This document shows positions 15,001-24,600 of a stretch of 39,503 bases of DNA, one piece after another. Made by a program: the position numbers and the translations under genes. The stretch lies in contig NMRA01000208.1 in NCBI GenBank assembly GCA_002633005.1, positions 64,001-103,503 on the forward strand, given 5' to 3'. The DNA is from Phoronis australis (Eukaryota > Phoronida > Phoronidae). Each line of letters opens with the position of its first letter. The first letter of the stretch is position 1. Below the pieces are notes generated by a model. That model saw nothing but the letters and a program-made list of their open reading frames with translations, had not been told where the DNA came from and made no database searches.

Positions 15001-17014
15001 CAGGAATTTGTTTGTGTTTTTCCTTAGTGTTTATCCAAAGTATTTGCAAAGCAGAAATCAACGTCATAGAATAAGGAAACGATCAATGAGTTTTGAATTT
15101 TGATGCGTCACATCTGTGTTCACTGCAACCTCACTATTGTTTCAACGATTTTAATTAGCGAGCTAGGTGAAATATACAATCTGACAAATCAAGAGGGCAA
15201 GACCCTTGGCAATTTCATATAACATTCGTTGAAAGGGCTCAAGCATTTTTATAAATTTTACAACTTAATAAAATCATGATGCCATCGCAAGCAACAGAGC
15301 ACACGAGCACTAGTTACGATTATTTCACAAAATCGACATTTTGCATTTGTACCGGAAATTACAAGAGCTAGCGGATTGTCTCATAATCAAGATAAAAGAG
15401 CTTTCAAGAGCTTTTAGTCTAAAAATGCGAGAAATGTTAGTTTGACACGTCGATAAAAGAGATGTTGATGATGGTTATGTTACCTTTAATGTTATTTTTC
15501 ACAATGTGTCACGCTCAGTAAGGTCAAGGTTGCTGATCATTTGTAATTGTTATTTTGATATTCAAATTTGATCACGTTTATATGAAATACCATGACCTCA
15601 GCTTCTGTCCCTCATTTTTTCATCAATAACACTTTTAAAGGTGCGATGATGGAACTCAACAGTAGGGGTTAAACTATTGAATTACTTACTTCATGACATG
15701 GATCTGTTTAATAGCTTGTTTTCGTTTGTTTTGATTTTGCGTCGATCAGAAGAAATATTTCGAATTATGAAGTAAGGCCACAAAAATAGTTTTCCATAAC
15801 TTTACTTTGTTCAGGATGAAGTTCATAGCGTGCTGCTTTAGCGTGACCTCAAATATGTTTCATCTAGTTTAATTTGGTTGAATTACTTTCGATTTGTTAC
15901 AGTTGATAGAAAGCAGTTCTTGTGTGCCAGTCAGGTGTGTTACAGATATACCTTGTTCTGGGTTTGTATTCTTATTATGATACGCACTTCAGACGTGTCA
16001 CGTCTTGTACACTTTATTTTCTGTCCTCGTCGATGAACAGTGTGCCTCGTATCAACTTAAATGACCGTCATATTCTTTTTTGCCTTGAATGAAAATAGGC
16101 GATCTCTAGAAGACCGTACCTGCTGGACACTTTACGTCGGTCTAGGACTGGGAAAATACCGTATATTAAAACATTGCACACGAAAGGTAGTCCAACTAAA
16201 TCTGTTATCAATCGACTGAGAATGTGTTGAACCATTAAAAGACAAATCGCTTTACTGGGACGTGGGGAGAACGGACAGCATGATACAAATACGTGTAATC
16301 ATTTACATTTATTCACCTGAAAATCACCTGAGGCTTGTGTTTAAATAATGTTCAGTTCAGCCAGGTGAGCTGACATAGGCCCACCACTATCCTGCCGGCT
16401 AAGTAACCGTAAAAGTTAACGCTGTCGCTTATTAACTGAGGCGAGTTATAAATAAAAAGTGATTTAATCTCAAAGCTATAAAAACTGACATTGAGGGATT
16501 TCCACCTTGGAGAACAAGGATGTTTCCGAATGACCCAGTTCAGATTTGCTCGTTTCTTTGCTGAAGTGTAAATATTGACGATATGTAAGTCGGTGGTCTA
16601 TTTAATGCATATATCTTACCATACTGATGAGAGCGTGTAGAAATGACAAAGGCATGACGACACTCAATCATAAAATAGCTGAAAATTGGTATTTTCCATT
16701 CAAAAAAATATCTTGACTTAGTGTCACACACACACACAAACACAAACACACACATTTACCTTTGTGTCTGTTGTAGTTATCTCTACTTTTCTACCCCCTG
16801 GCACTCTTTGGTCTCCCTGGAAAGTTTCATTCACCGCCAGATACATCGCCTCTGCTTGTAATTCTCCCCTGGTAGCGTACGGGCCCGAGAGGGGAAACAG
16901 ACCCAGTATATGAACTGTTTGGTTACCCGGGGTCACGTCCTCCGGCCGTATTGTCACAAGAAGTATAGCGAACCACACGAAGAATAAGCAAGACGTCCCT
17001 CCTTGCTTCACCAT
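1..17014 (-). CDS. GABA-B receptor-like class C GPCR, 5' part (5 exons, continues off left edge)
   Basis: Joining 17014-16760, 2331-2185, 1778-1617, 910-608 and 64-1 on the minus strand gives an uninterrupted frame of about 310 codons, and every intron is phase 0. The product has a signal peptide (hydrophobic residues about 9-22) followed by a Venus-flytrap ligand-binding domain. Family marks are ILGLFPLSG (36-44), DTKC across the exon 1/2 junction (83-86), a beta-strand plus GGGC (to C113), ETRIVV (about 223-228), and an LTxQRLSKQL-like helix segment in exon 5 (QRLSKQL) that matches the EKLTKRL region of GABA-B1. C86/C113 and C241/C270 sit where GABA-B receptors form their two intradomain disulfides. 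By family knowledge it should be a plasma-membrane 7TM receptor signalling through G proteins; the 7TM exons lie outside the window. The GABA-contacting serines are not conserved, so the ligand is unknown. Related receptor-type Venus-flytrap proteins are a less likely alternative. Confidence 0.82.
65..607 (-). other. Intron 4 of GABA-B-like receptor
   Basis: This 543-base stretch lies between exons 4 and 5. I looked for an extra receptor exon on the minus strand and saw none with both splice sites and an open phase-0 frame. An internal GTAAGT occurs near 385-400 without a matching coding segment. A plus-strand reading frame at 504-776 overlaps exon 4 on the opposite strand and is not a gene. 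Confidence 0.55.
608..910 (-). CDS. Exon 4 of GABA-B-like receptor
   Basis: This exon has 101 codons, with acceptor TTTTTAG| (AG at 912-911) and favoured donor ACC|GTACGT (GT at 607-606). It begins YSRALSHEFSSSGVNV, which matches the lobe-2 'FTSTLDDLEERVKEAGI' helix. It then carries ETRIVVTCL, the LLCSNALGL helix, RQVLVALTED and W-AEEVKNC. The two cysteines are placed like the second GABA-B disulfide. Two other in-frame phase-0 donors (after 677 or after 650) are possible but have weaker consensus. The chosen donor splices in frame to a good acceptor at 66-65, so I prefer it. The 3' boundary is the least certain junction of the gene. Confidence 0.75.
911..1616 (-). other. Intron 3 of GABA-B-like receptor
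   Basis: This is a 706-base intron between exons 3 and 4, phase 0. It contains a long open frame (1174-1578, minus) with no family resemblance and no suitable splice sites in phase. I treat that frame as chance. Confidence 0.7.
1617..1778 (-). CDS. Exon 3 of GABA-B-like receptor
   Basis: This exon has 54 codons and was found by reading the minus strand between exons 2 and 4 for the expected missing segment. The acceptor reads TTTCGTTTTAG| (AG at 1780-1779) and the donor TTACCAG|GTAGCT (GT at 1616-1615), both phase 0. It encodes MFINLAPSISNLVQAISSFL then WENVILLSNSTDPYYQ, matching the GABA-B order 'FPTFFRTxPS...FGWxxVAxI...'. The YGSSS loop of GABA-B1 is missing at its start; VTFEKAAECIS stands there instead. 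An NST glycosylation sequon is present near the end. Confidence 0.82.
1779..2184 (-). other. Intron 2 of GABA-B-like receptor, with a 28-bp tandem duplication
   Basis: This is a 406-base phase-0 intron between exons 2 and 3. It contains two tandem 28-bp copies (1909-1936 and 1937-1964), described separately, and otherwise nothing I recognise. Confidence 0.75.
1909..1964. repeat. 28-bp tandem duplication
   Basis: Two adjacent copies of a 28-base unit begin TGTGACTA and end GAACACGTCTTG. They differ only in the middle (TGG versus GTG). The pair lies inside intron 2 of the receptor gene. Confidence 0.9.
2185..2331 (-). CDS. Exon 2 of GABA-B-like receptor
   Basis: This exon has 49 codons. The acceptor reads TTGTTACAG| (AG at 2333-2332) and the donor CTTCAG|GTAAAT (GT at 2184-2183); both ends are phase 0. 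It starts with the Cys that completes the DTKC motif, followed by a helix (VVLQKFLEIG), the strand TKLVIIGGG and C113. In GABA-B1 the corresponding loop is GCSS, whose serine contacts GABA; here it is GCDD. The helix ending AAMGILQ corresponds to the 'ASxxWNLIxLSY' stretch. Confidence 0.85.
3309..3334. repeat. Perfect 12-bp inverted repeat (hairpin)
   Basis: TAACAGCATATT and its exact reverse complement AATATGCTGTTA are separated by only AA. This is a near-continuous palindrome of 26 bases. It may be the centre of a foldback element or a local snap-back event; flanking sequence shows no longer arms. Confidence 0.85.
5653..5705. repeat. Direct repeat containing GCTGATCACGTGA
   Basis: The 13-base string GCTGATCACGTGA occurs twice about 35 bases apart, with related GATAT/GATACT text before each. 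Each copy contains CACGTG, the palindromic E-box core. Function is unknown. Confidence 0.6.
5788..5985 (+). repeat. Dispersed repeat, copy 1 (pair with 38818-39030)
   Basis: This stretch and 38818-39030 share the same order of blocks. These are a Phe/Lys-like A-rich start with TGCATA, then AAAGAATAATTT-GAAAAC, then a T-rich middle, then AATTTAATAAAAAGACATG, and then TCACGTGACCCA. The copies are diverged and lie 33 kb apart in the same orientation, which fits an old interspersed element of at least 200 bp. I cannot classify it. Confidence 0.7.
7980..8116. mobile_element. MITE with about 30-bp terminal inverted repeats, family A
   Basis: The left end GTAGAGTTCAGTAACGCTAG and the right end, reverse-complemented, GTAGAATTCAGTAACGCTAG match, and the match continues through the CTCGCTAAA block to about 30 bases. 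The element is 137 bp with no coding capacity. If the ends are drawn at GAGTTCAG/CTGAATTC, a TA dinucleotide flanks both sides, which would suggest a TA-targeting (Tc1/mariner-like) parent. Related copies occur at 13925-14011 and 14019-14156. Confidence 0.85.
8171..8281. mobile_element. hAT-type MITE with 8-bp target-site duplication
   Basis: This is a 111-bp inverted-repeat element. The left arm starts GGATAATGGTCGGATA and the right arm, reverse-complemented, starts GGCAATAGTCGGATACAA; further in, both arms contain GAACCAGTTT. The element is bounded by identical GATTCTCA at 8163-8170 and 8282-8289. An 8-bp duplication is the mark of hAT-superfamily insertion. The element has no transposase and lies 54 bp from the family A MITE. 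Confidence 0.85.
9900..10740. other. GC-richer patch inside intron 1, unidentified
   Basis: Base composition changes here (CGCCTCAGCCCCACC, CCTCGCCATTTTCCCCCGCC), and a 124-codon minus-strand frame (10468-10097) rich in Pro, His and Ile-Leu lies inside. No transposase, reverse transcriptase or splice context could be recognised. It could be a fragment of a retroelement or other insertion, but I saw no terminal repeats. Confidence 0.3.
13925..14011 (-). mobile_element. Partial family A MITE (half element, inverted)
   Basis: This segment starts GTAGAGTTCAGAAGCGCTAG and then runs through a version of the family A right half in reverse orientation (AAGACTTCGC, GCGAGATATTACCGTGTATTTTAA). It is missing the other end, and a second, nearly complete copy follows directly at 14019. 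Confidence 0.75.
14019..14156 (+). mobile_element. Family A MITE, near full length
   Basis: Ends GTTCAGTAGACGCTAGGACC and, on the right, TCCTGGCGTTACTGGAG match the family A termini. The interior matches the 7980-8116 copy (GTTTAAAATGCACGGCAATATC, CGAAGTCTTGCTTTTTAG). An internal 12-base duplication (ACGCTAGGACCT twice) near 14029-14052 distinguishes it. Confidence 0.75.
16724..16758 (-). repeat. TG microsatellite abutting the exon-1 splice donor
   Basis: On the gene (minus) strand, intron 1 starts GTAAATG and then runs directly into a TG tract interrupted by TTTG, about 30 bases long. UG repeats next to a donor are binding sites for TDP-43 and CELF-type proteins in animals (family knowledge). 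A regulatory role here is inference. Confidence 0.8.
16760..17014 (-). CDS. Exon 1 of GABA-B-like receptor: start codon, signal peptide, first lobe-1 strand
   Basis: This exon has 85 codons from ATG at 17014-17012 to the donor AAAG|GTAAAT (GT at 16759-16758), ending in phase 0. The start has A at -3 and G at +4, a strong initiation context. Residues 9-22 (CLFFVWFAILLVTI) form a signal-peptide core, followed by a short charged spacer with an N-glycosylation sequon (N31-Q-T). The conserved GABA-B-type strand ILGLFPLSG comes next, then a helix containing AEAMYLAVNE and a VEITTTDTK end. Open frame continues past the donor only into a TG microsatellite, which encodes meaningless Val-Cys repeats. 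Confidence 0.85.
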
Positions 17015-20000
17015 TTTTCATGTTAGAATGACGGACTCGCTCTAGCGTGTATGATTAACGAACTTCCCCTTTCTGGTTCTGTGGGCGATTTGTTCCCTTC
17101 ACGACGATAATATCTAAAGTAATTCTAATGTAGGAAACGTCTGCGGTCTTAAGAGTAGCCCGTAAATTTTGTAGCCTGAAAACTTCGTAAGCTTGAATAA
17201 GAGCAATATCCGATTGGGCGTTATCGTCCGACACTTGGCGAAGGGGCGCGAATTCTTATCACTATTAAAACATAATTTGAGTGGTTTACTCAACGGACGC
17301 TGTTGTTTGAATGACTAGTCAGTCAACTTGCTGATGTACACAAATCCGTCCGGAAACCATAAGCCATTATATTTCTGTAACAATCACAAAGACATTAAGA
17401 TTCCATGACATAAATAATTTCACACCAAATAACCTAAAAACTATTAGGCATATTTGTTAAATCAACTTTCTTAAAAAATGCACTCTCAATGATGTTGTGA
17501 ATGAACTCGTTCTCGTCAGCGTTTCTTTAAAAGATGGCGCACCTGACGGTCGAACACGATATCTAATTTTTAGCGAAGGTAACGTGTCGTTGATAGCCTC
17601 GTTTTCTTTCGAGTAAAAGTAATCCAGTCCATTCAGTTGTAAATTGCGAAACGTTATCCACCAATACGAAGCATTCTTTTTACACTGACAATCTTACCTG
17701 ACTACATACTAAACGTTCCACAGTTCAGCCCACTCAACCTGGTTCAATCTCAATTCCGTGATTAACGTACCTCGCCGAAATCGTGTCTCACTAGGCGACG
17801 TTTGAGGTAACCACAAGGTTTGTCGGGAACAACATGACGCGTTCCCGTCTATCAGCGAAGAACGATTATTAGTAATCCCCTGACCATTTTATCTCCAGGT
17901 AACCGCGGTATTCAGTTGAATCAATTTAACGCTTTGTAATTTGTGCTCCAGTGTTCCATCAACTATCTTGTTTATTTGATTGGCCAAGACCCTGTATGAC
18001 TACTGCACAATGTTGCGTTGTTGTTATTTCGGTGTCAAACTCGTGAAATGCTGAATTTTGAAAAAAGTTATGGGTTCCCAGTCTCAAGCTGCTGTTCAGC
18101 GTTTGTTGGAGGGTCAACTTAGACGCCACGTTTATCGCAGTCATCTTCACAAGTTTTCACGTCTCCGGATACTTGATGTAATCATGAGCAAAGAAAAGTC
18201 TAGGAAACCATTCTAGTAGATAAAGAAGTGTAAAGAATCGTGAACTCGATTCACCAGGTAATGCTTCATCAGCTCCTCATGCCACACTTCCGCTGTTGCC
18301 ATGGGAACACTGTCCGCGAAGTCATTTGTGAGAGGAAAGGACTTTCTAACTCCTCAAATATTAAAAGGCATTGCAGTGATTAGAGCTAAAAGCTTTCAAA
18401 ATATCTGTTTTACTGCATAGTTCCAAATCGTTGGCTTTACAGAATTACAAAAATCATTTATAATATACCTAGGTGGATTAAAAAGGGGAAAATGACCGTG
18501 CAGAACGATGGTTGAAATGATCCTGTTGTTGGATACGTATTCTCTAGTCACTCGGAGATCGCACAGCAAGTACTTTACTACGAAGGCAGTGCAGCCTTTC
18601 GTGGTGTCCCGAGGCTTGTGAACATCAGAAATTGGCGCCAACCTATATCAAATCGAATTCAATTTCGGAAAGACTTGTTGACCCGGCCAGTGAACTACAT
18701 GACCTTAGAAAATTGCAAAAGATTGACTTTTTAATGATGTGGATTCCGAATTTAATTAGCTGACGCTTGGTTACTTTCAAATACATCCAAGGTTTGGCTT
18801 TTATGTTGCTCCATTATCGCTATTGTAATTTTAATAAAAGGCGACCGTTGTTTGCCCTTTATCTGCATAGGTCAACAAAAAACGCACAGGGTACCATCAC
18901 CGCTCTCCAAATTTACATAGATTTCTACACATGAGCGGTTTTGTTATAAAATCGAGTCACCAATACATGTAAGAACCCTGTTGCCATGGTGTCGTGATGA
19001 CAGCCAATTTTTTAAACGGTAAAGTCGTTACTCACACCCTGAAACCACGTGACGGTCTTACATGTCTGCGAAACATCTCCACTTTAATAACTACGTTGCA
19101 AATGACTGGCCTCAAGTGGGCATTGTACGAGGTTCACTGACAGCAATACTCATTGTGATTCCTGTGTAAATCTCACACCACAACACATGTGATGAATGAC
19201 AACAAATATTTCACTCGACAGTAAACAGGCAAAAAAGGTTTGGGTCCCATGTACCTTTCGGTGCATTAGTTATCCCCCTGTACTACCGTATTGTGTGGCA
19301 CTGGAACAGGTATGTGTGTTGTGGTGCATATTCTGCACATTTTCTTACAAAATTTTCTTAGATTAGTACTTTGGAAATCCTGGATTTAATTCCAAAGTCT
19401 GGGGATCGGTGAGATATTTTAGAAAGGTAAATAAAACCTACTACAATGCCTTCTTGAAATATTTTTCATCATTAATCTTTTATTGCAAAAGAATTACTCA
19501 TTTTTGACAACTCGTACTGTTTCAGGTTTAATAGGTTAACAATTCAAATATCCAGGAATATGTGAGAAGGTGTGACGTTTCTGTAAAAAAAACTCAAAGA
19601 AGAAAGACAGAGTAACGTTTTCATGAAAGGTCCCTCAGTTCAAGAGAATATTTTTGTGTCTTCAAGTTGTGGTGGATATTTTAATGTTTCAACGACACTC
19701 CTGGATTCCTGCATACTCTACTTAACAGGACAAAGAGCCCGTATATGCTGGCTCCTAGGCTGAGATAAGTGTTGTTGAAATAACAACCTGAATTAAAACT
19801 ATGGAACTTGAAATTAATAGATCAATAATCAAAGCATTTGCTTTTATGATTTCAAATGACCATAATGATTACTATTTGTTTCAAGCAAATGGCAACTGAC
19901 ATAATTTCTTTGCTTCATTTTTTATGTTTTCTATTTTGACTTTTGCTCAGCTTAGACAAATTAGTTGCTCTCCACCATCTCTACACAACAGTACATATTG

Positions 20001-23000
20001 CGATAGTGCAAGAACAGTTGAAACATTACCTGCAAATGTGTAGCATCATATCGTTGACAATGTAATGGTCGAACAATCTAATCACATTCATCAAGATCAC
20101 ATACCGATCGGGTACAATCCGAGACGAGTACAACCACGGTTCTGTTGAACCGACGACGGCGAATACGTACACGTAAATCCGTTTTGCACAAATATGTTCG
20201 AACAAAGGCTCATATCTAATAATACAACCGTTGTAAGTCAGGGGGTTTGAATCCGATTAAACAGATCTATATCCGTGAAACAAGCCGGCTCAAACGCAGG
20301 TATGAACAAAGTGAGAAGTGTATGCCATTGGTGCTCCACGTTTGTCGTGTAAATTTGATTTAGGAGTCCTAAGAAAGGCGCTAACGAGACTGTAATTGAT
20401 TGTATTTTTGTTATGACTTAACAGGCAAATGACTGAATGACCAGCCTATTGACAATTTGGGAAAGAATTGAAAGAAAACTTAGAAGTTAACTTACCTATA
20501 ATTGGAGAGTAAGCATCGCTTGTGTTAGCTTCCCCGAGGGAGGAACCGTCATGTCGAACATTCGAACAAATCCGGAGGGCAAGCTGCGTGACTGGGCCTC
20601 TGCACAGTGTTATACTGAAGATTGTGAGCGTCTCACCCAGAGACCTCTAGAGAGTATTGTCAATAAACTGTGGATTACGAGTTCCTAAAGATGTCTTTGA
20701 TCAAACAGGATTAGTAGGTTTCCAAATATTGATTTGAATAAATAATTATGAAATATTCGCGTGGGTTATTGAATTTTGTATAAATCTGTCACTAATCCAA
20801 CAAGACTAATTGAATTAAAATTCACAATCGTAAACGAGATGTAAAGCGTTTGAATCTTAACATCCGTTTTTATACCAATAAGCGCCGACTAACAAAGCTG
20901 TTTACTGGTTGTTTAAATATCTGTTACGAAATCAGGCTTGGTGCCGCGGGCCGTCAGGACGCAGGCCCACAGGTCAAGCTTCGGACCACCAGTTCCCGGC
21001 CAGAGGTCAAGATACCGCTATTGTTGCACGATGACTGCTTTAAAATCTTCACAAGTTTTGCCATTGATGCAGTCTCTTTTTCTTTCAAACAGTGAGTTTT
21101 AACTCGCTTAAAATGAGCGAATTAGTGTATTATGTTAATTTCTAGTGTCACGTGACACTGCCCTTCGTTGTACGCCTGATAACATCTGTCATTCTTGTCG
21201 CATATATTGAACATAACCTGCAATTAACTGTCCGGGTTCTAAGTTCAGAGAATGGTCAACCTTTGTAGAGCTTTCTTTTATGATTTGTTCGACCTCGTGT
21301 AACTGAATTGGGTTCAACTAATTTGTTGTCACACCTGCAGCGCCAAGTTTCTAAAGCATTACGATGACGTGAGATTGATTTTCTATCATGATTTTTAAAC
21401 ACGACATGTCGGGGACACCGGAGCGAGTACATCCCTCCCCCTCCTTTATCCAGTCGAATATCACGCAATTCCGCATACTAAAATCAAAAATTAAAGTGAA
21501 TCTTTTAGCCCTGTTGATTTTAAGCAGATATTGTCGGGAAAGTTGTTTTTGGTTCCACCTTGACATGTTCTTTTTTCTAATTATAAGGTTCAAGTTCAAT
21601 AAATCGAAAGTAAAGTATGACAAAAACATCTATAACGTCTTTATTAGTCTGGTCAGAATCTTTTCATGTGTTTTATTAGGTTTTGACTTTCCAAGCAGGT
21701 ACGAACTCGCCCTGGGGACCGAAATCATCCTAGGCCGCTGCGAGTTCGCTCTTTTTCAAAATACACCCTTGGTTCTGCATTTGCATGTGAAACATCGTCA
21801 TGGATTTGTTCCAAATTTTCGAATGCTATTCGTGTAGCAGGTTCAGCTGTATAAATTCGCGCATATTTGGCAGGCAGCAGTTGAGCGCCATCTTTCGAAT
21901 ACTAGAAACCTACTGGAACACAGCGCCACCTGTGTACATCGGCCAAACATCGTTAGTCCATTTACCAGTCTTGAAACCGGCAGAGTGGGTATGTTTTACC
22001 ATTCAAAAGTGATTATTTTTTCCAATAAACCTCATTCAACTTTTGTTGCCTTTGTAGTTTTGGAGCTATCTATAGTTAATGACAGTTTACTGCACTTCCT
22101 TTTCTGTTTTTCATCATGAAGAGCAGTTTTGTATTCTTAACATTTCAGTGAAATTGTAAAAATCTTGAATTTTTCCTGTGTGATCTGGTTAAGGGCAGTG
22201 GTTAGAAATACGTCACTTTCGAATTCACAATTTTAGGGTTGGCTATTTTCTCAATGAACACTGAAGCGTGCGTCATATTGGTGACGGATGTAGAACAATA
22301 TCACGGCAAGGAATGTTATAATGATCGATTTTGAGAATAAAAGGCCAAATTTGATTTTCATTTTTCCTCAGCTAAACAGTGCGAAATCCAATTCATCCAA
22401 TAACCAGCTGAGTTAACAAGTGTCTCACTAAGCAGCTTAGCAGGTGTTTAAATATAACCTTCTCGTATGTCCAACTGTTGTAAACTCGCCTTCCTTCAAA
22501 CTAGCAACTTTTGATATAAGCCACTTGATCGCTGTAAAGCTGGTCCAAACCGGAAGCGATGGCGGTACGTTCGAGACTGGGAACCTGACGAAGAAAACTT
22601 GTTATGGAGACAAGTTTAAAGTAATGACGATCTGCCAGTTCTTCTCAATACCGGTCAGGCATCACATGGTAACCGAATATCGGTCAGGCATCACTTGGTA
22701 ACGGAATACCGGTCAGGCATCACTTGGTAACGGAATACTCGGAGCCCAACCATTGATAATAAGTGGCCTACATCCAAAGTAATTTTAAGAAGCGTTTTTA
22801 GCAATTTTAAAGATCTTAACAGTTTCTTATGAAATAAATAGGGCCTGGTGTGACAGTTTATCACACTTGAAAACAACTCGCGGCTAACAGCAGTGTACAA
22901 TGTAATTAAATGAATTTACATAATTTACACCTCAGAAAAAAATGTCTTGCTCTTTACGCAAACGAGAAGGCACTGAACATTTGGTCGCATGTGCATTCAA

Positions 23001-24197
23001 ACGCAACAAATGAAAACTCGCTAAAATGGGCCATGTTCTGGGATTGCCTTATTTGGTTGGTCTTGTGTGAATAATCGATGCAAGAATTCCGAGTTCGTTC
23101 AAGCTATCTAAAGATAGCAAGAGGTCATATTTGTGGGGATTGAATACAGAAATTTGTTAGACAGCAATGACCAAGTACAATATACATCTGAATCCGCTCA
23201 CGGTTGCAAGCTTATAAACCATAGGTCTAGATTTGTAGAGTGACCCGAAAGTCTCAAGTTGACTCATTCCAGATATTAAGAACAAGTGTGATTTTAGTTG
23301 CAACACAACTGAGATACTCGCCATATTAGACCAGGCAAATGTGGATTGGTTTAAAGTGCACACACTTGAAGATTTAATACGTACTTTGAATGAAATGATT
23401 GGGCGATGAGATGCAGACCATTGTCAAGCGTCAGTGACAATCCACAAAGCCTCAAACTTTGACGGTATCGTCAAACTAGTTAAATTTATTCCAAATGTTA
23501 TCAGCGCGGGAAATCTAATGCACAAGCTTCGCTTTTCCTCATAACGTACGAAAACTGAGACGAAATCTTGAATCCAGAGAGCAGGGTTCCACGTCCACAT
23601 CCTGTCGATGATATCGCCGGATGTTTTCTAATAGACAATTGCCCCACAGTGCATTTGAAAAACGACAGCAGCGCCACTGATGAAAACTCCTCAAATGAAA
23701 TAAACTATTTTCCCTGAAAGGGAGAGCCTCTCGTAAAACGGTTAGGCATGGCACTGCCTTGTTATATTTTTAGGATTCTCCCAACACAAATTAGTTTTTA
23801 ATTTTAAATGCTTTTACAACATTTATCGCGACATTATGCCTTGAAACTGATCCAAAAACACAAATTGTTTTATAAATAATAGGTGTTAAAAAGACAGAAT
23901 ATTTGTTGTAGTTTTCTGTCACCGTGGAACTCATGATTCTCCTGAAGACAGCTGAAACGTCATCTGTGACGCGGCGTGTACATTCAACTAGTGAAACAAT
24001 GTATTCTAAGAGACCCTGTACATGCCGTGCGCGTTGTGCAGGTAGTTTTCTCTTGGGCACCCGTCTCGTGTATGACCAGCTGCGATCTGGGCTGCTTTAA
24101 ATAGCTTCGGAAGCTCCAGCTGATTAGCTTATCTTTTTCACGATACGAATGCAGATGAAACATCTCTCGCGGCATGTAAATTGTACACAGATTCGAC
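17015..24197. other. Divergent intergenic region between receptor and LicD gene
   Basis: This 7.2 kb interval separates two genes transcribed away from each other and should contain both promoters and 5' leaders. I see no TATA box at a convincing distance on either side. Open frames here (for example 21388-21837) show no domain resemblance. The region contains a 29-bp tandem repeat at 22648-22734 and otherwise AT-rich single-copy-looking DNA. Confidence 0.5.
22648..22734. repeat. 29-bp tandem repeat, 3 copies
   Basis: Three adjacent copies of a 29-base unit (core CCGGTCAGGCATCACTTGGT) are present. The first two carry small substitutions (CATGGTAACCGA; ATATCGG) and the third is the cleanest. 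A partial fourth copy, ATAC, follows. Confidence 0.9.
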
Positions 24198-24600
24198 ATG
24201 AAGAGAAACACAGTTCTCGCTTTTGCTATAATGATTTGGATTTTATTCATCGCAATATTATTGATGTCACGAAACTGTGTGTACAGATGGCGGCCATATC
24301 TTGAATGTTTGAAAATGTCCACGGCAAATCAGACGACACAAAAGTTCCAAAACCAGGACATTGAGAAACCGTACACCAATATCGGGAGAGACGGCGAGAA
24401 TGATGATGAACCAGACACATCTGAGTACTACCAGGACGATAAAGACGACTACAATGACGAAAGCTCGCACACGCTGGAAAAGTTTACCCAAGTTTTGTCT
24501 ACGAAGATGCGTAGGGAATTTACCACGCTTATTAGGAAGTTTGATAGGTTGATGACAAACGCTAATCTTACTTATTTCCTAATAGCTGGGAGTCTTTTAG
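24198..24600 (+). CDS. LicD-family gene exon 1
   Basis: This exon encodes residues 1-134 and the first base of Gly135, ending at donor TTAG|GTACGT in phase 1. It contains the signal anchor, the acidic linker and the start of the LicD fold up to AGSLLG. An ATG-TAA minimal reading frame sits 24 bases upstream (24174-24179) and would be in the leader if transcription starts above it. Confidence 0.88.

Larger units (their letters stand above)
2332..16759 (-). other. Intron 1 of GABA-B-like receptor (about 14.4 kb)
   Basis: The DTK end of exon 1 and the Cys start of exon 2 are consecutive in the GABA-B alignment and both boundaries are phase 0. The whole interval therefore reads as one intron. 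It contains short inverted-repeat elements (3309, 7980, 8171, 13925, 14019), a dispersed repeat at 5788-5985, and many short reading frames of 60-120 codons with no recognisable family, hydrophobic pattern or splice context. An internal GC-richer patch around 9900-10740 may be a transposon relic, but I could not identify it. Confidence 0.7.

Noticed and set aside
21388-21837. 149-codon plus-strand reading frame in the intergenic region
   Set aside because: It shows hydrophobic and basic stretches without domain pattern, and overlapping frames on the other strand are equally open.
17015-24197. Shared bidirectional promoter for receptor and LicD genes
   Set aside because: The start codons are 7.2 kb apart and no CpG-rich or TATA-like core links them.
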